Assembly (NCBI RefSeq): GCF_006716885.1
Contig: NZ_VFPU01000001.1
Location: 2,806,946 to 2,870,945 of the forward strand
Direction: 5' to 3'
DNA: 64,000 nt
DNA from: Ornithinimicrobium humiphilum
GTDB taxonomy: Bacteria > Actinomycetota > Actinomycetes > Actinomycetales > Dermatophilaceae
Part shown: piece by piece, positions 34,773 through 43,871 of the stretch
Numbering within the stretch: position 1 is the stretch's first letter
Layout of the letters: each line of letters starts with the position of its first letter
Made by a program: the position numbers and the translations under genes
Notes under the pieces: model-generated
Told to the model about the DNA's origin: nothing
Databases searched by the model: none
The model's input: only the letters and a program-made list of their open reading frames with translations

Positions 34773-36401
34773 ATGAAAGTGTACGCCGCGCTAGCCCGTC
34801 AGCTGGCCCACCTCGGAGTCACCGATGTCTTCGGCCTCATGGGCGACGGCAACCTCAAGCTGATCCCGACCCTTGTCCACGACCACGCGGTCCGGGTGCA
34901 TTCCGCCCGGCACGAGGCCGCCGCCGTCGCGATGGCGGACGGCTGGGCCCGCCGGACTGGGGGCGTCGGGGTCTGCACCGTCACCCAGGGCCCCGGGCTG
35001 ACCAACGCCATCACCGCGCTGGTGACGGCGCACCGTGGGCGCACGCCGCTCGTGGCGTTCGTCGGCGACACCCCGCTGTCCGTCCGCGGGCTCCCCCAGG
35101 ACATCGACCAGGCACCGCTCATCGCGGCGGCCGGCCTCACCCGGGCCCCGTTCCACCCGGCCACCGCGCACGCCGACGTGGCCGCCGCGTGGCGCACGGC
35201 GCTGGACACCCGGCGACCTGTGGTGCTCAGCCTGCCGACGGACGTGCAGGAGCTCGAGGCCGGCGACAACCTTCGCCCCCTGCCGCCCTCCACCCGCCCG
35301 CGCGTCGTCCCGGGTGACCTGACGGCCGCGGTGGAGGCGCTCGAGGCCTCTCGCCGCCCGCTGGTCGTGGCCGGCCGCGGCGCCCTGGAGAGCGCCGACC
35401 GGGAGGACGTCGTCCGCCTGGCCGACCACGTCGGAGCACTCCTGGCCACCTCGCTGCCGGTCAAGGGCTGGTTCGCCGGGCACCCGTACGCCGTCGGCGT
35501 GGCCGGCGGCTTCGCGCACGAGGAGATGCGCGACCTCATGCACGAGGCCGACTGCGTGCTGGCCCTCGGCGCCTCGCTCAACCACTTCACCACGCGCGGG
35601 AGCTCGCTGTTCGGGCGCGACGCGGTCATCGTCCAGGTGGACGAGACGTCTGCGGCTCACGGCCGGTACACCCGGTTCGACGTGCCGGTCGTCGGCGACG
35701 CCGGCCTCGTCGCCCGCCAGCTCACGGCCCGGGTGAGCCCCGGCCGGCGGTGGCGCACCGGCGAGGTGAGGGAGCGGATCGCCCTCGGCACCCGTCCTCC
35801 GGCCGACGCGAGCGACGAGCGTGGGCTCGACCCTCGGCTGGTCGCCCGCAGCCTCGCCGACGCCCTCCCCGACGACTGCGTGGTCGCCGTGGACGGTGGG
35901 CACTTCATGGGCTTCCCGTCCATGGACATCCCCGTCACCGACCCCCGTCGCTACGTCTTCACGCTGGACTTCGGCTCGATCGGCCTGGGGCTGGCCGCCG
36001 CGGTCGGGGCGGCGGTCGCCGACCCGACGCGTCCGGTGCTGGCCGCGGTCGGCGACGGCGGGCTGCTCATGAGCCTGGGGGAGCTCGACACCGTGGCCCG
36101 CAGCGGCCTGCCAATCGTGGTCGCCGTCTTCAACGACGGCGCCTACGGTGCCGAGCTGCACTTCCTGCGGATGTCCGGCATACCCGAGGAGACCAGTCGC
36201 TTCCCCGGGACTGCCCCGCTCGCCCCGGTGGCCGAGGCCCTGGGCCTGCGCGCCATGGCCGTCACCGACCACGCCGGGCTCGAGCAGGCACGCGACCTGC
36301 TCTCCGGCGGCGTCACGGGGCCGGTCCTCCTGGACTTCCGCGTCACGGACACCGTCCGGGCCGCGTGGCTCGAGGAGGCCTTCCAGCGCGGGACGCACTG
36401 A
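34773..36401 (+). CDS. Thiamine diphosphate-dependent decarboxylase-family enzyme, 542 aa
   Basis: Three domains in the order of the acetolactate synthase / benzoylformate decarboxylase superfamily are visible: the Pyr domain with catalytic Glu48 (ARHEAAAVAMADGWAR), a central domain, and the PP domain with the ThDP motif GDG at 427-429 to Asn454 (NDGAYGAELHF). A 2-oxo acid decarboxylase acting on the product of the divergent FMN oxidase is the simplest reading, analogous to the mandelate pathway. Acetolactate-synthase-like ligation is the alternative. Downstream is a strong hairpin. Confidence 0.88.
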   Translation: MKVYAALARQLAHLGVTDVFGLMGDGNLKLIPTLVHDHAVRVHSARHEAAAVAMADGWARRTGGVGVCTVTQGPGLTNAITALVTAHRGRTPLVAFVGDTPLSVRGLPQDIDQAPLIAAAGLTRAPFHPATAHADVAAAWRTALDTRRPVVLSLPTDVQELEAGDNLRPLPPSTRPRVVPGDLTAAVEALEASRRPLVVAGRGALESADREDVVRLADHVGALLATSLPVKGWFAGHPYAVGVAGGFAHEEMRDLMHEADCVLALGASLNHFTTRGSSLFGRDAVIVQVDETSAAHGRYTRFDVPVVGDAGLVARQLTARVSPGRRWRTGEVRERIALGTRPPADASDERGLDPRLVARSLADALPDDCVVAVDGGHFMGFPSMDIPVTDPRRYVFTLDFGSIGLGLAAAVGAAVADPTRPVLAAVGDGGLLMSLGELDTVARSGLPIVVAVFNDGAYGAELHFLRMSGIPEETSRFPGTAPLAPVAEALGLRAMAVTDHAGLEQARDLLSGGVTGPVLLDFRVTDTVRAAWLEEAFQRGTH

Positions 36402-36417
36402 GGCCCGAGGACGTCGA

Positions 36418-36459
36418 ACGGCCCGGCGTCCGCTCCTCGAGGAGCGGACGCCGGGCCGT
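36418..36459. terminator. Strong bidirectional hairpin
   Basis: A 19-bp perfect stem with a TCGA loop lies between the convergent ThDP enzyme and GntR regulator genes. Confidence 0.9.
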
Positions 36460-36476
36460 CGTCGGTGGGAGGGGGC

Positions 36477-37208
36477 TCAGCGGCCCCAGGTGACCGTCCG
36501 GTCCAGGACGTCGGCGTAGTGGCGCTCCATGTACTTGACGAACTCCCCCATGTGCTCGCTCATCGCCGCGTGCGAGCTGTCGCCGTCGTGGTCGTGGAGG
36601 GCCCCCAGGATGCGCTCGTGGGCGGCGAGGATGGCCTGGCGCCGGCGCTCGGGGTAGTCGACGCCCATGTGGGTGCCGTCGACGATGTCGATCAGGGCGT
36701 CGATGAGGAAGCCGTACATCGCGTTGCCCGACCCCCACGCGATGACCTCGTGGAACTCGCGGTTGGTGGCCAGGAAGATCTCACGGTCGGTGAGGTTGTC
36801 CCGCATCTGGTCCACCGAGGACGTCAGGCGCGTCATCGCGTCCTCGTCCATGCGGCTCGCCGCGTGCCGGGCCATGATCGGCTCCAGGTCGTGCCGGGCC
36901 TCGACGATCATCGAGAACCGCGCGTCGCTGAACTGCAGCAGCAGCATCAGCCCGTTGGCCAGGTGGGTCGCGTCGGGCTGCTCGATCACCGGGCCGCCCC
37001 CCGGCCCCGGCTTGAGCGTCAGGATCCCCTGCAGCTCGAGGAAGCGCAGCGCCTCCCGCAGCGTGCCCCGGCCCACCCCGTAGTCCTCGAGCATCACCCG
37101 TTCGGGGGGCAGCCGGTCGCCGGCCGAAAATCCGCCCCGGTGGATCTCCTCCACCACCCGTTTGGCCACGATCAACGCCGTCTTCTGCGGCCGGACCGTC
37201 GTAGGCAT
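36477..37208 (-). CDS. GntR-family (FadR/FCD type) transcriptional regulator, 243 aa
   Basis: The N-terminal winged helix (residues about 10-75; ERVMLEDYGVGRGTLREALRFLELQGIL) is followed by an all-helical FCD ligand-binding domain (EARHDLEPIMARHAA ... FHEVIAWGSGN ... AAHERILGALHDHD), whose His/Asp residues usually bind a metal and a carboxylate ligand. The ATG at 37208 has GAGAGGTGA upstream. It is the only GntR gene in the catabolic island and the most likely controller of the AT-rich operators; this is inference. Confidence 0.9.
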   Translation of the reverse strand: MPTTVRPQKTALIVAKRVVEEIHRGGFSAGDRLPPERVMLEDYGVGRGTLREALRFLELQGILTLKPGPGGGPVIEQPDATHLANGLMLLLQFSDARFSMIVEARHDLEPIMARHAASRMDEDAMTRLTSSVDQMRDNLTDREIFLATNREFHEVIAWGSGNAMYGFLIDALIDIVDGTHMGVDYPERRRQAILAAHERILGALHDHDGDSSHAAMSEHMGEFVKYMERHYADVLDRTVTWGR

Positions 37209-37240
37209 CCCTGTCACCTCTCTGTCACGCAGACCGAACC

Positions 37241-37253
37241 TATCAATGATTCA
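37241..37253 (-). promoter_or_regulatory. AT-rich element upstream of gntR (site S9)
   Basis: TATCAATGATTCA lies 33-45 bases before the GntR start. Its ATCAATGAT (37242-37250) is identical to the reverse complement of 47969-47977 in site S6. Possible autoregulation site; a weaker match to the main core. Confidence 0.45.
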
Positions 37254-37260
37254 CACCGTT

Positions 37261-37309
37261 AGCGGGTGGATCGTCCCCCCTGATGAGGGACGCCATGATG
37301 CCACCCGCT
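37261..37309 (-). terminator. Hairpin at the end of the acyl-CoA operon
   Basis: Outer arms AGCGGGTGG / CCACCCGCT (9 bp) and inner arms CGTCCC / GGGACG form a nested hairpin that begins at the stop codon of the 3-hydroxyacyl-CoA dehydrogenase gene, the last gene of the seven-gene operon. Confidence 0.6.
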
Positions 37310-38181
37310 CAGCCCCCGTGGTCGTAGAAGCCGCGGCCGCTCTTCCGGCCCAGCCGGCCCGCGGCGACCATGTTGCGCAGGACCACCGGCGGGCGGAAGC
37401 GCTCGCCGTGCGCGGCGTGCAGACCCGTCAGGGCGTCGAGGTAGGTGTCGAGGCCGTTGAAGTCCCCGAGCTCCAGCGGACCCATGGGGTGGTTGAACGC
37501 GAGCCGGACGGCCTTGTCGATGTCCTCGGGGCTGGCCAGCCCCTCCTCGAGCATGTGCAGGGCCTCCATCCGCAGGATCGCCGAGATGCGGGAGGTCAGG
37601 AAGCCGGGGCTGTCCTTGAGGCAGACGACGGTCTCCTTGCCCAGCGAGCGGGCGAAGTCCTCCGCCCGGCGCAGGGTGTCTTCCGAGGTCTCCAGGCCCT
37701 TGACCAGCTCCACCAGCCGCATGAGGACCGCAGGGTTGAAGAAGTGCATGCCGACCACGCGGGAGGCCCCCTCCCCCAGGACCGACCCGATCGCCGTGAT
37801 CGACAGCTGCGAGGTGTTGGTGCCCAGGATGGCCTCGGCCGGCGCGTGCGCGGCGACCTCCGTCATCACCTGGTGCTTGACCTCGAGGCGCTCCAGGACG
37901 GCCTCGACGACGACGTCCACCCCCTCGACCGCCTCGGGGATCCGGGTCGCGGGAGTGATCCGGCCGAGGATCTCCTCGCGCTGGTCGGTCTCGAGCCTGC
38001 CCGACCTGATGAAGCGGTCCAGGCTCGTCCCGATGGCGGCGAGCGCCGTCTCCAGGCGCTCGGGCGAGACGTCGACGAGGCGGACCTCGTGCCCGACCGT
38101 GGCGGCCAGCTGGGCGATGCCGCTCCCCATCACGCCGCCGCCGATGACCGCGACCTTCTGCACCGTGCCGTTGTCCGTCAT
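37309..38181 (-). CDS. 3-hydroxyacyl-CoA dehydrogenase, 290 aa
   Basis: This is an NAD-dependent beta-oxidation enzyme. GGGVMGSG at 14-21 is the dinucleotide-binding loop; catalytic His146 lies in GMHFFNPA, and VKDSPGF-like CLKDSPGFLTSRI and GPLELGDFNGLD follow. The size is that of monofunctional HBDH/FadB2-type enzymes. It starts 4 bases after the thiolase stop. It is the last gene of an operon encoding protein B, a crotonase, an acyl-CoA synthetase, an acyl-CoA dehydrogenase, an amidohydrolase and a thiolase. Confidence 0.95.
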   Translation of the reverse strand: MTDNGTVQKVAVIGGGVMGSGIAQLAATVGHEVRLVDVSPERLETALAAIGTSLDRFIRSGRLETDQREEILGRITPATRIPEAVEGVDVVVEAVLERLEVKHQVMTEVAAHAPAEAILGTNTSQLSITAIGSVLGEGASRVVGMHFFNPAVLMRLVELVKGLETSEDTLRRAEDFARSLGKETVVCLKDSPGFLTSRISAILRMEALHMLEEGLASPEDIDKAVRLAFNHPMGPLELGDFNGLDTYLDALTGLHAAHGERFRPPVVLRNMVAAGRLGRKSGRGFYDHGG

Positions 38182-38185
38182 GTCC

Positions 38186-39373
38186 TCAGAGCCTTTCGAT
38201 GATCGTCGCGTTCGCCATGCCCGAGCCCTCGCACATGGCCTGCAGGCCGTAGCGGCCCCCGGTGGCCTCGAGATGGTTGAGCAGGGTGGTCATGAGCCGG
38301 GTCCCGGAAGCGCCCAGCGGGTGACCCAGGGCGATCGCGCCGCCCCGGGGGTTGAGCCGGTCGAAGGGGAGGCCGATCTCGCGCTGCCAGGCCAGCGGCA
38401 CCGAGGCGAAGGCCTCGTTGACCTCGGCGACGTCGATGTCCTCGACGCCGAGCCCGGCCCGCTCCAGCACCATGCGGGTGGCGGCGATCGGCCCGGTGAG
38501 CATGAGCAGCGGGTCGTCGCCGATCACGCTCATCGAGATGATCCGCGCCCGCGGGCGCAGCCCGAGCCGCTCGGCCGCCTGCTCGCTGGTCACCAGGAGG
38601 GCCGAGGCGCCGTCGGCGAGCTGGGAGGAGTTGCCCGGCGTCACGCCCCAGCGGATCTGCGGGAAGCGCTGCTCGTCCTCCTCGCGGCGGAAGACCGTGG
38701 GCAGACCGGCCAGCTTCTGGGCCGTCGTCCCCTCCCGGATCGTCTCGTCCTCGGTGAAGGTCGCGCCCGTGCCGTCCATGAGGTCGACCGGGACGATCTC
38801 CCGGGCGAAGTGGCCGCTGCGCCGGGCCTCGGCCGCGCGTGCGTGGGACTCCACGGCGTAGGCGTCCATCTCCTCGCGGCTGATCCCCCACTTCGCCGCG
38901 ACCAGCTCGGCCGCGACGCCCTGGAAGGTCAGGCCGGGGGCGTAGCGCTCCCTGACCGAGGGCCCGAAGACGTCCGCGTCGCCGCGGGCCGATCCCATGG
39001 GGACGCGACTCATGCTCTCGACGCCGCCCGCGATCACGACGTCATGGCAGCCCGACATGATCGCCTGGGCGGCGAAGTGGACGGCCTGCTGGCTGGAGCC
39101 GCACCGGCGGTCGATGGTGGTCGCCGGCACGTGGGAGGGATAGCCCGCGCCGAGCCAGGCGATGCGGCCGGGACAGGCCGCCTGCTCGCCCCCCTGGCTC
39201 ACGCAACCGATCATCACGTCCTCGACGACGCCCGGGTCGATGCCGGACCGGTCGACCAGTCCCTCGAGGGTCTGGCGGAGCAGCTCGACCGCGTGCACCC
39301 CGGAGAGCCCTCCCCCGGGCTTGCCGCGGCCCGTGCCGGTGCGGACGGCCTCGACGATGACGGCGCTCTGCAT
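38186..39373 (-). CDS. Acetyl-CoA C-acyltransferase (thiolase), 395 aa
   Basis: The complete thiolase catalytic set is present: nucleophile Cys91 (DRRCGSSQQAVHFAA), His351 (IALGHPLGASG) and Cys381 (QAMCEGSGMANA). It is a degradative thiolase cleaving 3-oxoacyl-CoA. The start MQSAVIVEAVRTGTG is standard. It is in the operon with 3-hydroxyacyl-CoA dehydrogenase and the upstream acyl-CoA genes. Confidence 0.95.
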   Translation of the reverse strand: MQSAVIVEAVRTGTGRGKPGGGLSGVHAVELLRQTLEGLVDRSGIDPGVVEDVMIGCVSQGGEQAACPGRIAWLGAGYPSHVPATTIDRRCGSSQQAVHFAAQAIMSGCHDVVIAGGVESMSRVPMGSARGDADVFGPSVRERYAPGLTFQGVAAELVAAKWGISREEMDAYAVESHARAAEARRSGHFAREIVPVDLMDGTGATFTEDETIREGTTAQKLAGLPTVFRREEDEQRFPQIRWGVTPGNSSQLADGASALLVTSEQAAERLGLRPRARIISMSVIGDDPLLMLTGPIAATRMVLERAGLGVEDIDVAEVNEAFASVPLAWQREIGLPFDRLNPRGGAIALGHPLGASGTRLMTTLLNHLEATGGRYGLQAMCEGSGMANATIIERL

Positions 39374-39422
39374 GCTGGTCCTTCCGTGGTGTGTGGGGTC
39401 GCGGTGCGCGACGGGTCTGGGG

Positions 39423-40232
39423 TCAGCCGCGGGCGGCGGCGCGGGCCTCGAGCGGGGCGAGGATCTCGGCGAGGTTTCCCCCGAGGATCCGGGCGGTGTC
39501 GTCGCCCCCCAGGCCGAGATCGCCGATCGCGGTGATCTCGCGGGCTGGGTCGGCGGTGGGCCAGTCGGAGGCGAAGACGACGCGGTCCGGCCCGTGGACG
39601 CGCACGAAGTCGCGCACCCAGGCCGGGTCCAGCTCCGCCAGGCCGGGCGGCCAGGAGGTGTCGACGAGGATGCCCGAGCCGCGGACGAGCTCCGACGCCT
39701 CGTCCAGGCTGTGGTAGCCGCCGAAGTGGCAGGCCAGGACGTTGAGGTGGGGCACGGCCCGCGCCAGCGCCACGAGCAGGTCGGCGCTGCTGCCGGGGAC
39801 GGGCCGTCGGTCACCGCCGGTCCCGACGTGGATGACGACGAGCATGCCGGGGTCGAGGGCGTCGAGCCGCTCGACCAGGCGCGGGTCGTCCAGGCCGAAG
39901 CCCTGGTAGAGCGGGTGCACCTTGATGCCGACCAGCCCGTGCTCGCGGAGCAACCGCACGTTGTCCTCGACGGGCAGGTCGACGTGGACGGCGCCCAGGG
40001 GGACGATGTCCGGCGCGGCGATCGACGAGCTGAAGCGGCAGACCTTCTCCACGGCGGCGGCGTCGTTGGCGACGCCGAGCACGACGGAACGGTCCACGCC
40101 CGAGGCCGCCATCGAGGATCGGAGGCCGGCCAGCGTGCCGTCGCCGACGTGCGAGAAGCCGGTCTCGTTGCCGGCGAGCGCGCGGTGCGCGACCTTGTCC
40201 GGCCAGACGTGGGTGTGGGCGTCGATGATCAC
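39423..40232 (-). CDS. Amidohydrolase family 2 protein, 269 aa
   Basis: The N-terminal metal motif DAHTHVW lies at residues 4-10, GIKVHPLYQGF carries another His, LACHFGGYHS a third, and VVFASDWPTADP the metal Asp. The protein is a small TIM-barrel hydrolase/decarboxylase. The GTG start overlaps the acyl-CoA dehydrogenase stop by 4 bases. It may open a ring or a lactone, or decarboxylate an intermediate, before thiolysis (inference from operon context). Confidence 0.85.
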   Translation of the reverse strand: MIIDAHTHVWPDKVAHRALAGNETGFSHVGDGTLAGLRSSMAASGVDRSVVLGVANDAAAVEKVCRFSSSIAAPDIVPLGAVHVDLPVEDNVRLLREHGLVGIKVHPLYQGFGLDDPRLVERLDALDPGMLVVIHVGTGGDRRPVPGSSADLLVALARAVPHLNVLACHFGGYHSLDEASELVRGSGILVDTSWPPGLAELDPAWVRDFVRVHGPDRVVFASDWPTADPAREITAIGDLGLGGDDTARILGGNLAEILAPLEARAAARG

Positions 40233-41359
40233 AGGTACTCCCCCGGCAGGTCGCGGGCGATCGTCAGCTTGAGCACCTCGTTGGCACCCTCGTAGATGCG
40301 CATCGGGCGGGCCTCGCGGGCGTAGCGCTCGATGTCCGAGCCCGCGATCAGCCCGAAGCGGCCCATGACCTGCACGCACCGGTCGGTGACGCGGCCGGCG
40401 GCCTCGGTGGCGGCCACCTTGGCCAGCGACGTCGCCGAGATGGCCCTGAGCGGCTCCTCGCGGGCGAGCCAGGCCGCGTGGTAGGTCACCCAGCGCGCCT
40501 GCTCGAGGTCGATCTTCGCCTCCGCCAGCAGGGCCGCGACGGCCTCGACGCGGGCCAATGGACGGCCCTTGTTCTGCCGTTCCTGGGTATGCCGCACCGC
40601 CACGGCGAGGGCGGCCTCGGCCAGGCCCACGGCGGCGGCGCCCACCGAGGCGCGGAAGATCGCCAGCGTGCCGAGGGCGGCCTCGAGGCCGCGGCCCGGC
40701 TCGCCGAGGCGGGCGGTGTCATCGACCCGGACGTCCTCGAGGAGGACCTCACCGATGACGTGAGGCGCCATCAGGTCGGGCGTCCGCCCGAAGGAGACGC
40801 CCGGGGTGTCCTTGGGCACGAGCACCAGGGAGAGCCCGACGTCCTCGCGCACGAGCACGGCATACACGTCGGCGTAGGGGGCGTTGGAGATGAACGACTT
40901 GGCGCCGTTGATCACGTAGGAGCCGCCGTCGCGCGTCATCGTGGTGGTGATGCCGCGCAGGTCGGACCCGGTCTGCGGCTCGGTGAGGGCGACCGCGGCG
41001 AGGGCGTCCATGGAGGCGATCCCGGGCAGCCAGCGAGCCTTCTGCTCCGGGGTGCCGACGGTGGCGATGGCGTTGCTGCCGATGCCCTGGAGCGCGAAGA
41101 GCGCGTCCGCCGCCGAGCTGGCACCCATGAGCTGCTCGCGCACGAGGGCGATCGCCAGCGGGTCGAGGCGCTCGGTCTCACCGCCGAACTCGGCCGGGAC
41201 CATGAGGCGGGCCAGGCCGCTCTCCCGCAGGATCGAGCGCAGCTCGTCGGTGAGCAGGTTGGCCTCGTCCCACACGTGGGCGTGGGGGCGCACCTGGCGC
41301 GCGACCTCGGCCGCGCGCTCCTGGATGCGTCGCTCCTGCGGGGAGAGGGAGAAGTCCAT
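40229..41359 (-). CDS. Acyl-CoA dehydrogenase, 376 aa
   Basis: TEPQTGSDL, VINGAKSFISN and the C-terminal catalytic-Glu motif IYEGANEVLKLTIARD mark a normal acyl-CoA dehydrogenase. MDFSLSPQERRIQE is a standard N-terminus. It lies 42 bases downstream of the acyl-CoA synthetase gene on the same strand. Confidence 0.94.
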   Translation of the reverse strand: MDFSLSPQERRIQERAAEVARQVRPHAHVWDEANLLTDELRSILRESGLARLMVPAEFGGETERLDPLAIALVREQLMGASSAADALFALQGIGSNAIATVGTPEQKARWLPGIASMDALAAVALTEPQTGSDLRGITTTMTRDGGSYVINGAKSFISNAPYADVYAVLVREDVGLSLVLVPKDTPGVSFGRTPDLMAPHVIGEVLLEDVRVDDTARLGEPGRGLEAALGTLAIFRASVGAAAVGLAEAALAVAVRHTQERQNKGRPLARVEAVAALLAEAKIDLEQARWVTYHAAWLAREEPLRAISATSLAKVAATEAAGRVTDRCVQVMGRFGLIAGSDIERYAREARPMRIYEGANEVLKLTIARDLPGEYL

Positions 41360-41401
41360 GCCGTCCTCGGGGTAGGTGGTGTCGTCGGGTGGGTGGGTGA
41401 G

Positions 41402-43060
41402 CTATCGGGCCGCGGCCGTCGCGGTCCGGTCCAGCGCGCCCTCGCGGCCGGCCGCACGCAGCGGGGCCTTCTGGAGCTTGCCGGAGGGGGTGGTGGGCAG
41501 GGTGTCGGCGAGCTTGAGGAAACGGGGCACCGCGAAGGCCGGGATCCGGGTGTCGAAGTAGGCCCAGAGCTCCTCGGCGTCGGCCTCGGCGCCGTCGGCC
41601 AGCACGACGACCGCCATCACCTCGTCCTCGGCGCCGATGCCGTCGGCCGGCACGGCCACGACCGCGCACTCGGCGACCGCGGGATGGCCCAGGATGGCCT
41701 GCTCCACCTCGTAGGAGCTGATGTTCTCGCCCCTGCGCCGGATGGCGTCCTTGAGCCGGTCGACGAAGTAGTACCAGCCCTCCTCGTCCTTGCGCAGGCC
41801 GTCACCGGTGTGGAACCAGCCGTTGCGCATCGCCTCGAAGGACTTCTCGGGCATGTTGTAGTAACCGCTGCAGATGGTCCACGGCACCTTGGGCCGCACC
41901 ACGAGCTCGCCGACCTCGCCGACCGGCACCTCCGTGTCGGTGAGCGGGTCCACGAGCTGGACCTCGAACCAGTCGGCGACCTCCAGCCCCACCGCACCGG
42001 GCGGACGGGGCACGCCGTAGGGCGTGAGGATCGGCATCGACACCTCGGTGAGGCCGAAGTTCTCCACGAGCTCCTCGATGCCGAAGCGCGCCTTGAACTC
42101 CTCGGCCACGCGCGAGGGGTTGGGCACCGCCCAGACGCACCTGAGCTGGTTGTCGCCGTCGTCCTCGGCGGGCGGCTGCTTCCACAGGAAGTCCGACATC
42201 ACGCCGACGAGGTTGGTGACGGTGGCGCCGCTATCGCGGATCCAGGTCGTCCAGCGGCTGGCGCTGAAGCGCTCGTGCAGGACGAAGCGACAGCCCTTGA
42301 TGAGCGCGGGATAGGCGGCCAGGAACTGCGCGTTGCCGTGGAAGAGGGGCCCGACGGAGAGGTAGACGTCGTCCTCGGCGAGGCGGACGAGCGAGGCGCC
42401 CTGGTCGGCGAAGAAGTAGAGCTGGGAGTGCGACATCGCCACGCCCTTGGACAGGCCCGTGGTGCCCGAGGTGAAGAAGATCCCCGCCAGGTCGCGGTAG
42501 TCCGCCTCCGGGAGCTCGACCTTGGACTGCGTGCAGAGCAGTGCCGAGAACGGCTCGGCGTCGAAGCCGGCCTCCTCCAGCGCCACGACGGCGGGCGCGA
42601 CCTCGGGGTCCTCCCCGACGACGTAGAAGCGGCGCACCGCCCGGCACTCGTCGGCGGACTCGACGAAGCGGTCGGCGAACTCCGGGGTGATCACGGCGGC
42701 CGACGGCTCGACGGTGCGCACCTGGTGCTCCAGGAACGACCCCCGGTATGCCGTGTTGATCGGCACCTCGGCCATGCCGGCGAGGTTGGCGCCGAACCAC
42801 GCCAGGATGTAGTCCGGGTTGTTGGGCATCATGATGACGACGCGGTCGCCGCGGGCGTGGCCGCGCGCCAGCAGGCCCGAGCCGATGCGCTCGGCGAGGT
42901 CGAGGACCTCCCCGTAGGTGAGGGTGACGCCCCAGGTGGGTGCGTCGAGGAAGATCTTGTCCGGGTGCCGGGCGGTGCGGGTGCGCAGCACGCGGGGCAG
43001 GGTCCAGTCGGCCTGGTCGGGGTCGGTGGCGTGGTGGTCGCGGTAGGTCAGGGGTGCCAC
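41402..43060 (-). CDS. AMP-forming acyl-CoA synthetase, 552 aa
   Basis: The P-loop motif FFTSGTTGLSKGVAMSH, the A5-like region of AMP ligases, HTGDGLRKDEEGWYYFVDR (A7/A8) and the terminal PTTPSGKLQKAPLR with the catalytic Lys identify an acid-CoA ligase. It activates a carboxylic acid, presumably the imported substrate or a metabolite, as CoA thioester. It sits between the MenB/BadI-like crotonase and acyl-CoA dehydrogenase genes. The GTG start is 2 bases before the crotonase stop in the reading direction. Confidence 0.94.
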   Translation of the reverse strand: MAPLTYRDHHATDPDQADWTLPRVLRTRTARHPDKIFLDAPTWGVTLTYGEVLDLAERIGSGLLARGHARGDRVVIMMPNNPDYILAWFGANLAGMAEVPINTAYRGSFLEHQVRTVEPSAAVITPEFADRFVESADECRAVRRFYVVGEDPEVAPAVVALEEAGFDAEPFSALLCTQSKVELPEADYRDLAGIFFTSGTTGLSKGVAMSHSQLYFFADQGASLVRLAEDDVYLSVGPLFHGNAQFLAAYPALIKGCRFVLHERFSASRWTTWIRDSGATVTNLVGVMSDFLWKQPPAEDDGDNQLRCVWAVPNPSRVAEEFKARFGIEELVENFGLTEVSMPILTPYGVPRPPGAVGLEVADWFEVQLVDPLTDTEVPVGEVGELVVRPKVPWTICSGYYNMPEKSFEAMRNGWFHTGDGLRKDEEGWYYFVDRLKDAIRRRGENISSYEVEQAILGHPAVAECAVVAVPADGIGAEDEVMAVVVLADGAEADAEELWAYFDTRIPAFAVPRFLKLADTLPTTPSGKLQKAPLRAAGREGALDRTATAAAR

Positions 43061-43061
43061 G

Positions 43062-43871
43062 TCAGAGATCTCCTCGGGTGGTGAAGGAGGGGCGCCGCTT
43101 CTCGAGGAAGGCGGTGGCGCCCTCGCGCATGTCCTTGGAACCGATGGCCTGGACGAGCATCCCCAGGCCGCTCACGTAGTTGTCCCGCGCCGAGTTCCAC
43201 CACAGGTTCGAGGAGATCTTGGCGATCTCCAGGTAGCGCGGGCTCATCTGGGCCAGCTGCGCGACGATCCCGTCGACGGCTGCCTCGAGCTCGCCGTCGG
43301 GGACGACACGGTTGATCCAGCCCATCTCGAGGGCCTCCCGGGCGGGATAGCGGCCGCAGAGGAAGGCCACCTCCTTGGCACGCTTCTCACCGATCGTCAT
43401 CGCGAGCATGTTGGTGCCGCCGAGCACGGGAGCGCTGCCGATCTTGACGCCGGTCTGGCCGAACCACGCCGACTCGACGGCCACCGCGAGGTCGCAGGCC
43501 ACGACGAGCTCGTTGCCGCCGCCGGCGGCGACGCCGTTGACGGCGGCGATGACGGGCTGGGGCGCGGTGCGGATCTGCTCGAAGAGCTCGAGGCTGCCGA
43601 AGAACATCGAGCGCAGCTCGTGGACGTCCGGCTCGGCGAGGTTGGCGAGGAAGCCTCCCGCGCAGAAGGAGTCCTGGGTGCCGGTGATCACGATGGCGGT
43701 GACGTCGCTCGCGGCCGCCTGCTTGATGGCCGCCACGATCGAGGCGCACATCTGGGGGTCGTAGGCGTTCTTGCGGTCCGGCCGGTTGAGCGTGATCCAG
43801 GTGGCCCCGGCCCGCTCGGCGACGAGGACGTCGTCCTGCTGCTTGGCGTCCCGGTGGTCGGTGTCAGTCAC
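43062..43871 (-). CDS. Crotonase-superfamily protein, MenB/BadI-like, 269 aa
   Basis: By eye this resembles 1,4-dihydroxy-2-naphthoyl-CoA synthase (MenB) and 2-ketocyclohexanecarboxyl-CoA hydrolase (BadI), not simple enoyl-CoA hydratases: FGQTGVKIGSAPVLGG, then GEKRAKEVAFLCGRY and EALEMGWINRVVPDGEL. The MenB catalytic Asp position (GSFDGG) is replaced here (GSAPVL). A Dieckmann-type ring closure or ring-opening of a cyclic 3-oxoacyl-CoA is a possible role. The GTG overlaps the duplicated-domain gene by 8 bases. Confidence 0.85.
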   Translation of the reverse strand: MTDTDHRDAKQQDDVLVAERAGATWITLNRPDRKNAYDPQMCASIVAAIKQAAASDVTAIVITGTQDSFCAGGFLANLAEPDVHELRSMFFGSLELFEQIRTAPQPVIAAVNGVAAGGGNELVVACDLAVAVESAWFGQTGVKIGSAPVLGGTNMLAMTIGEKRAKEVAFLCGRYPAREALEMGWINRVVPDGELEAAVDGIVAQLAQMSPRYLEIAKISSNLWWNSARDNYVSGLGMLVQAIGSKDMREGATAFLEKRRPSFTTRGDL

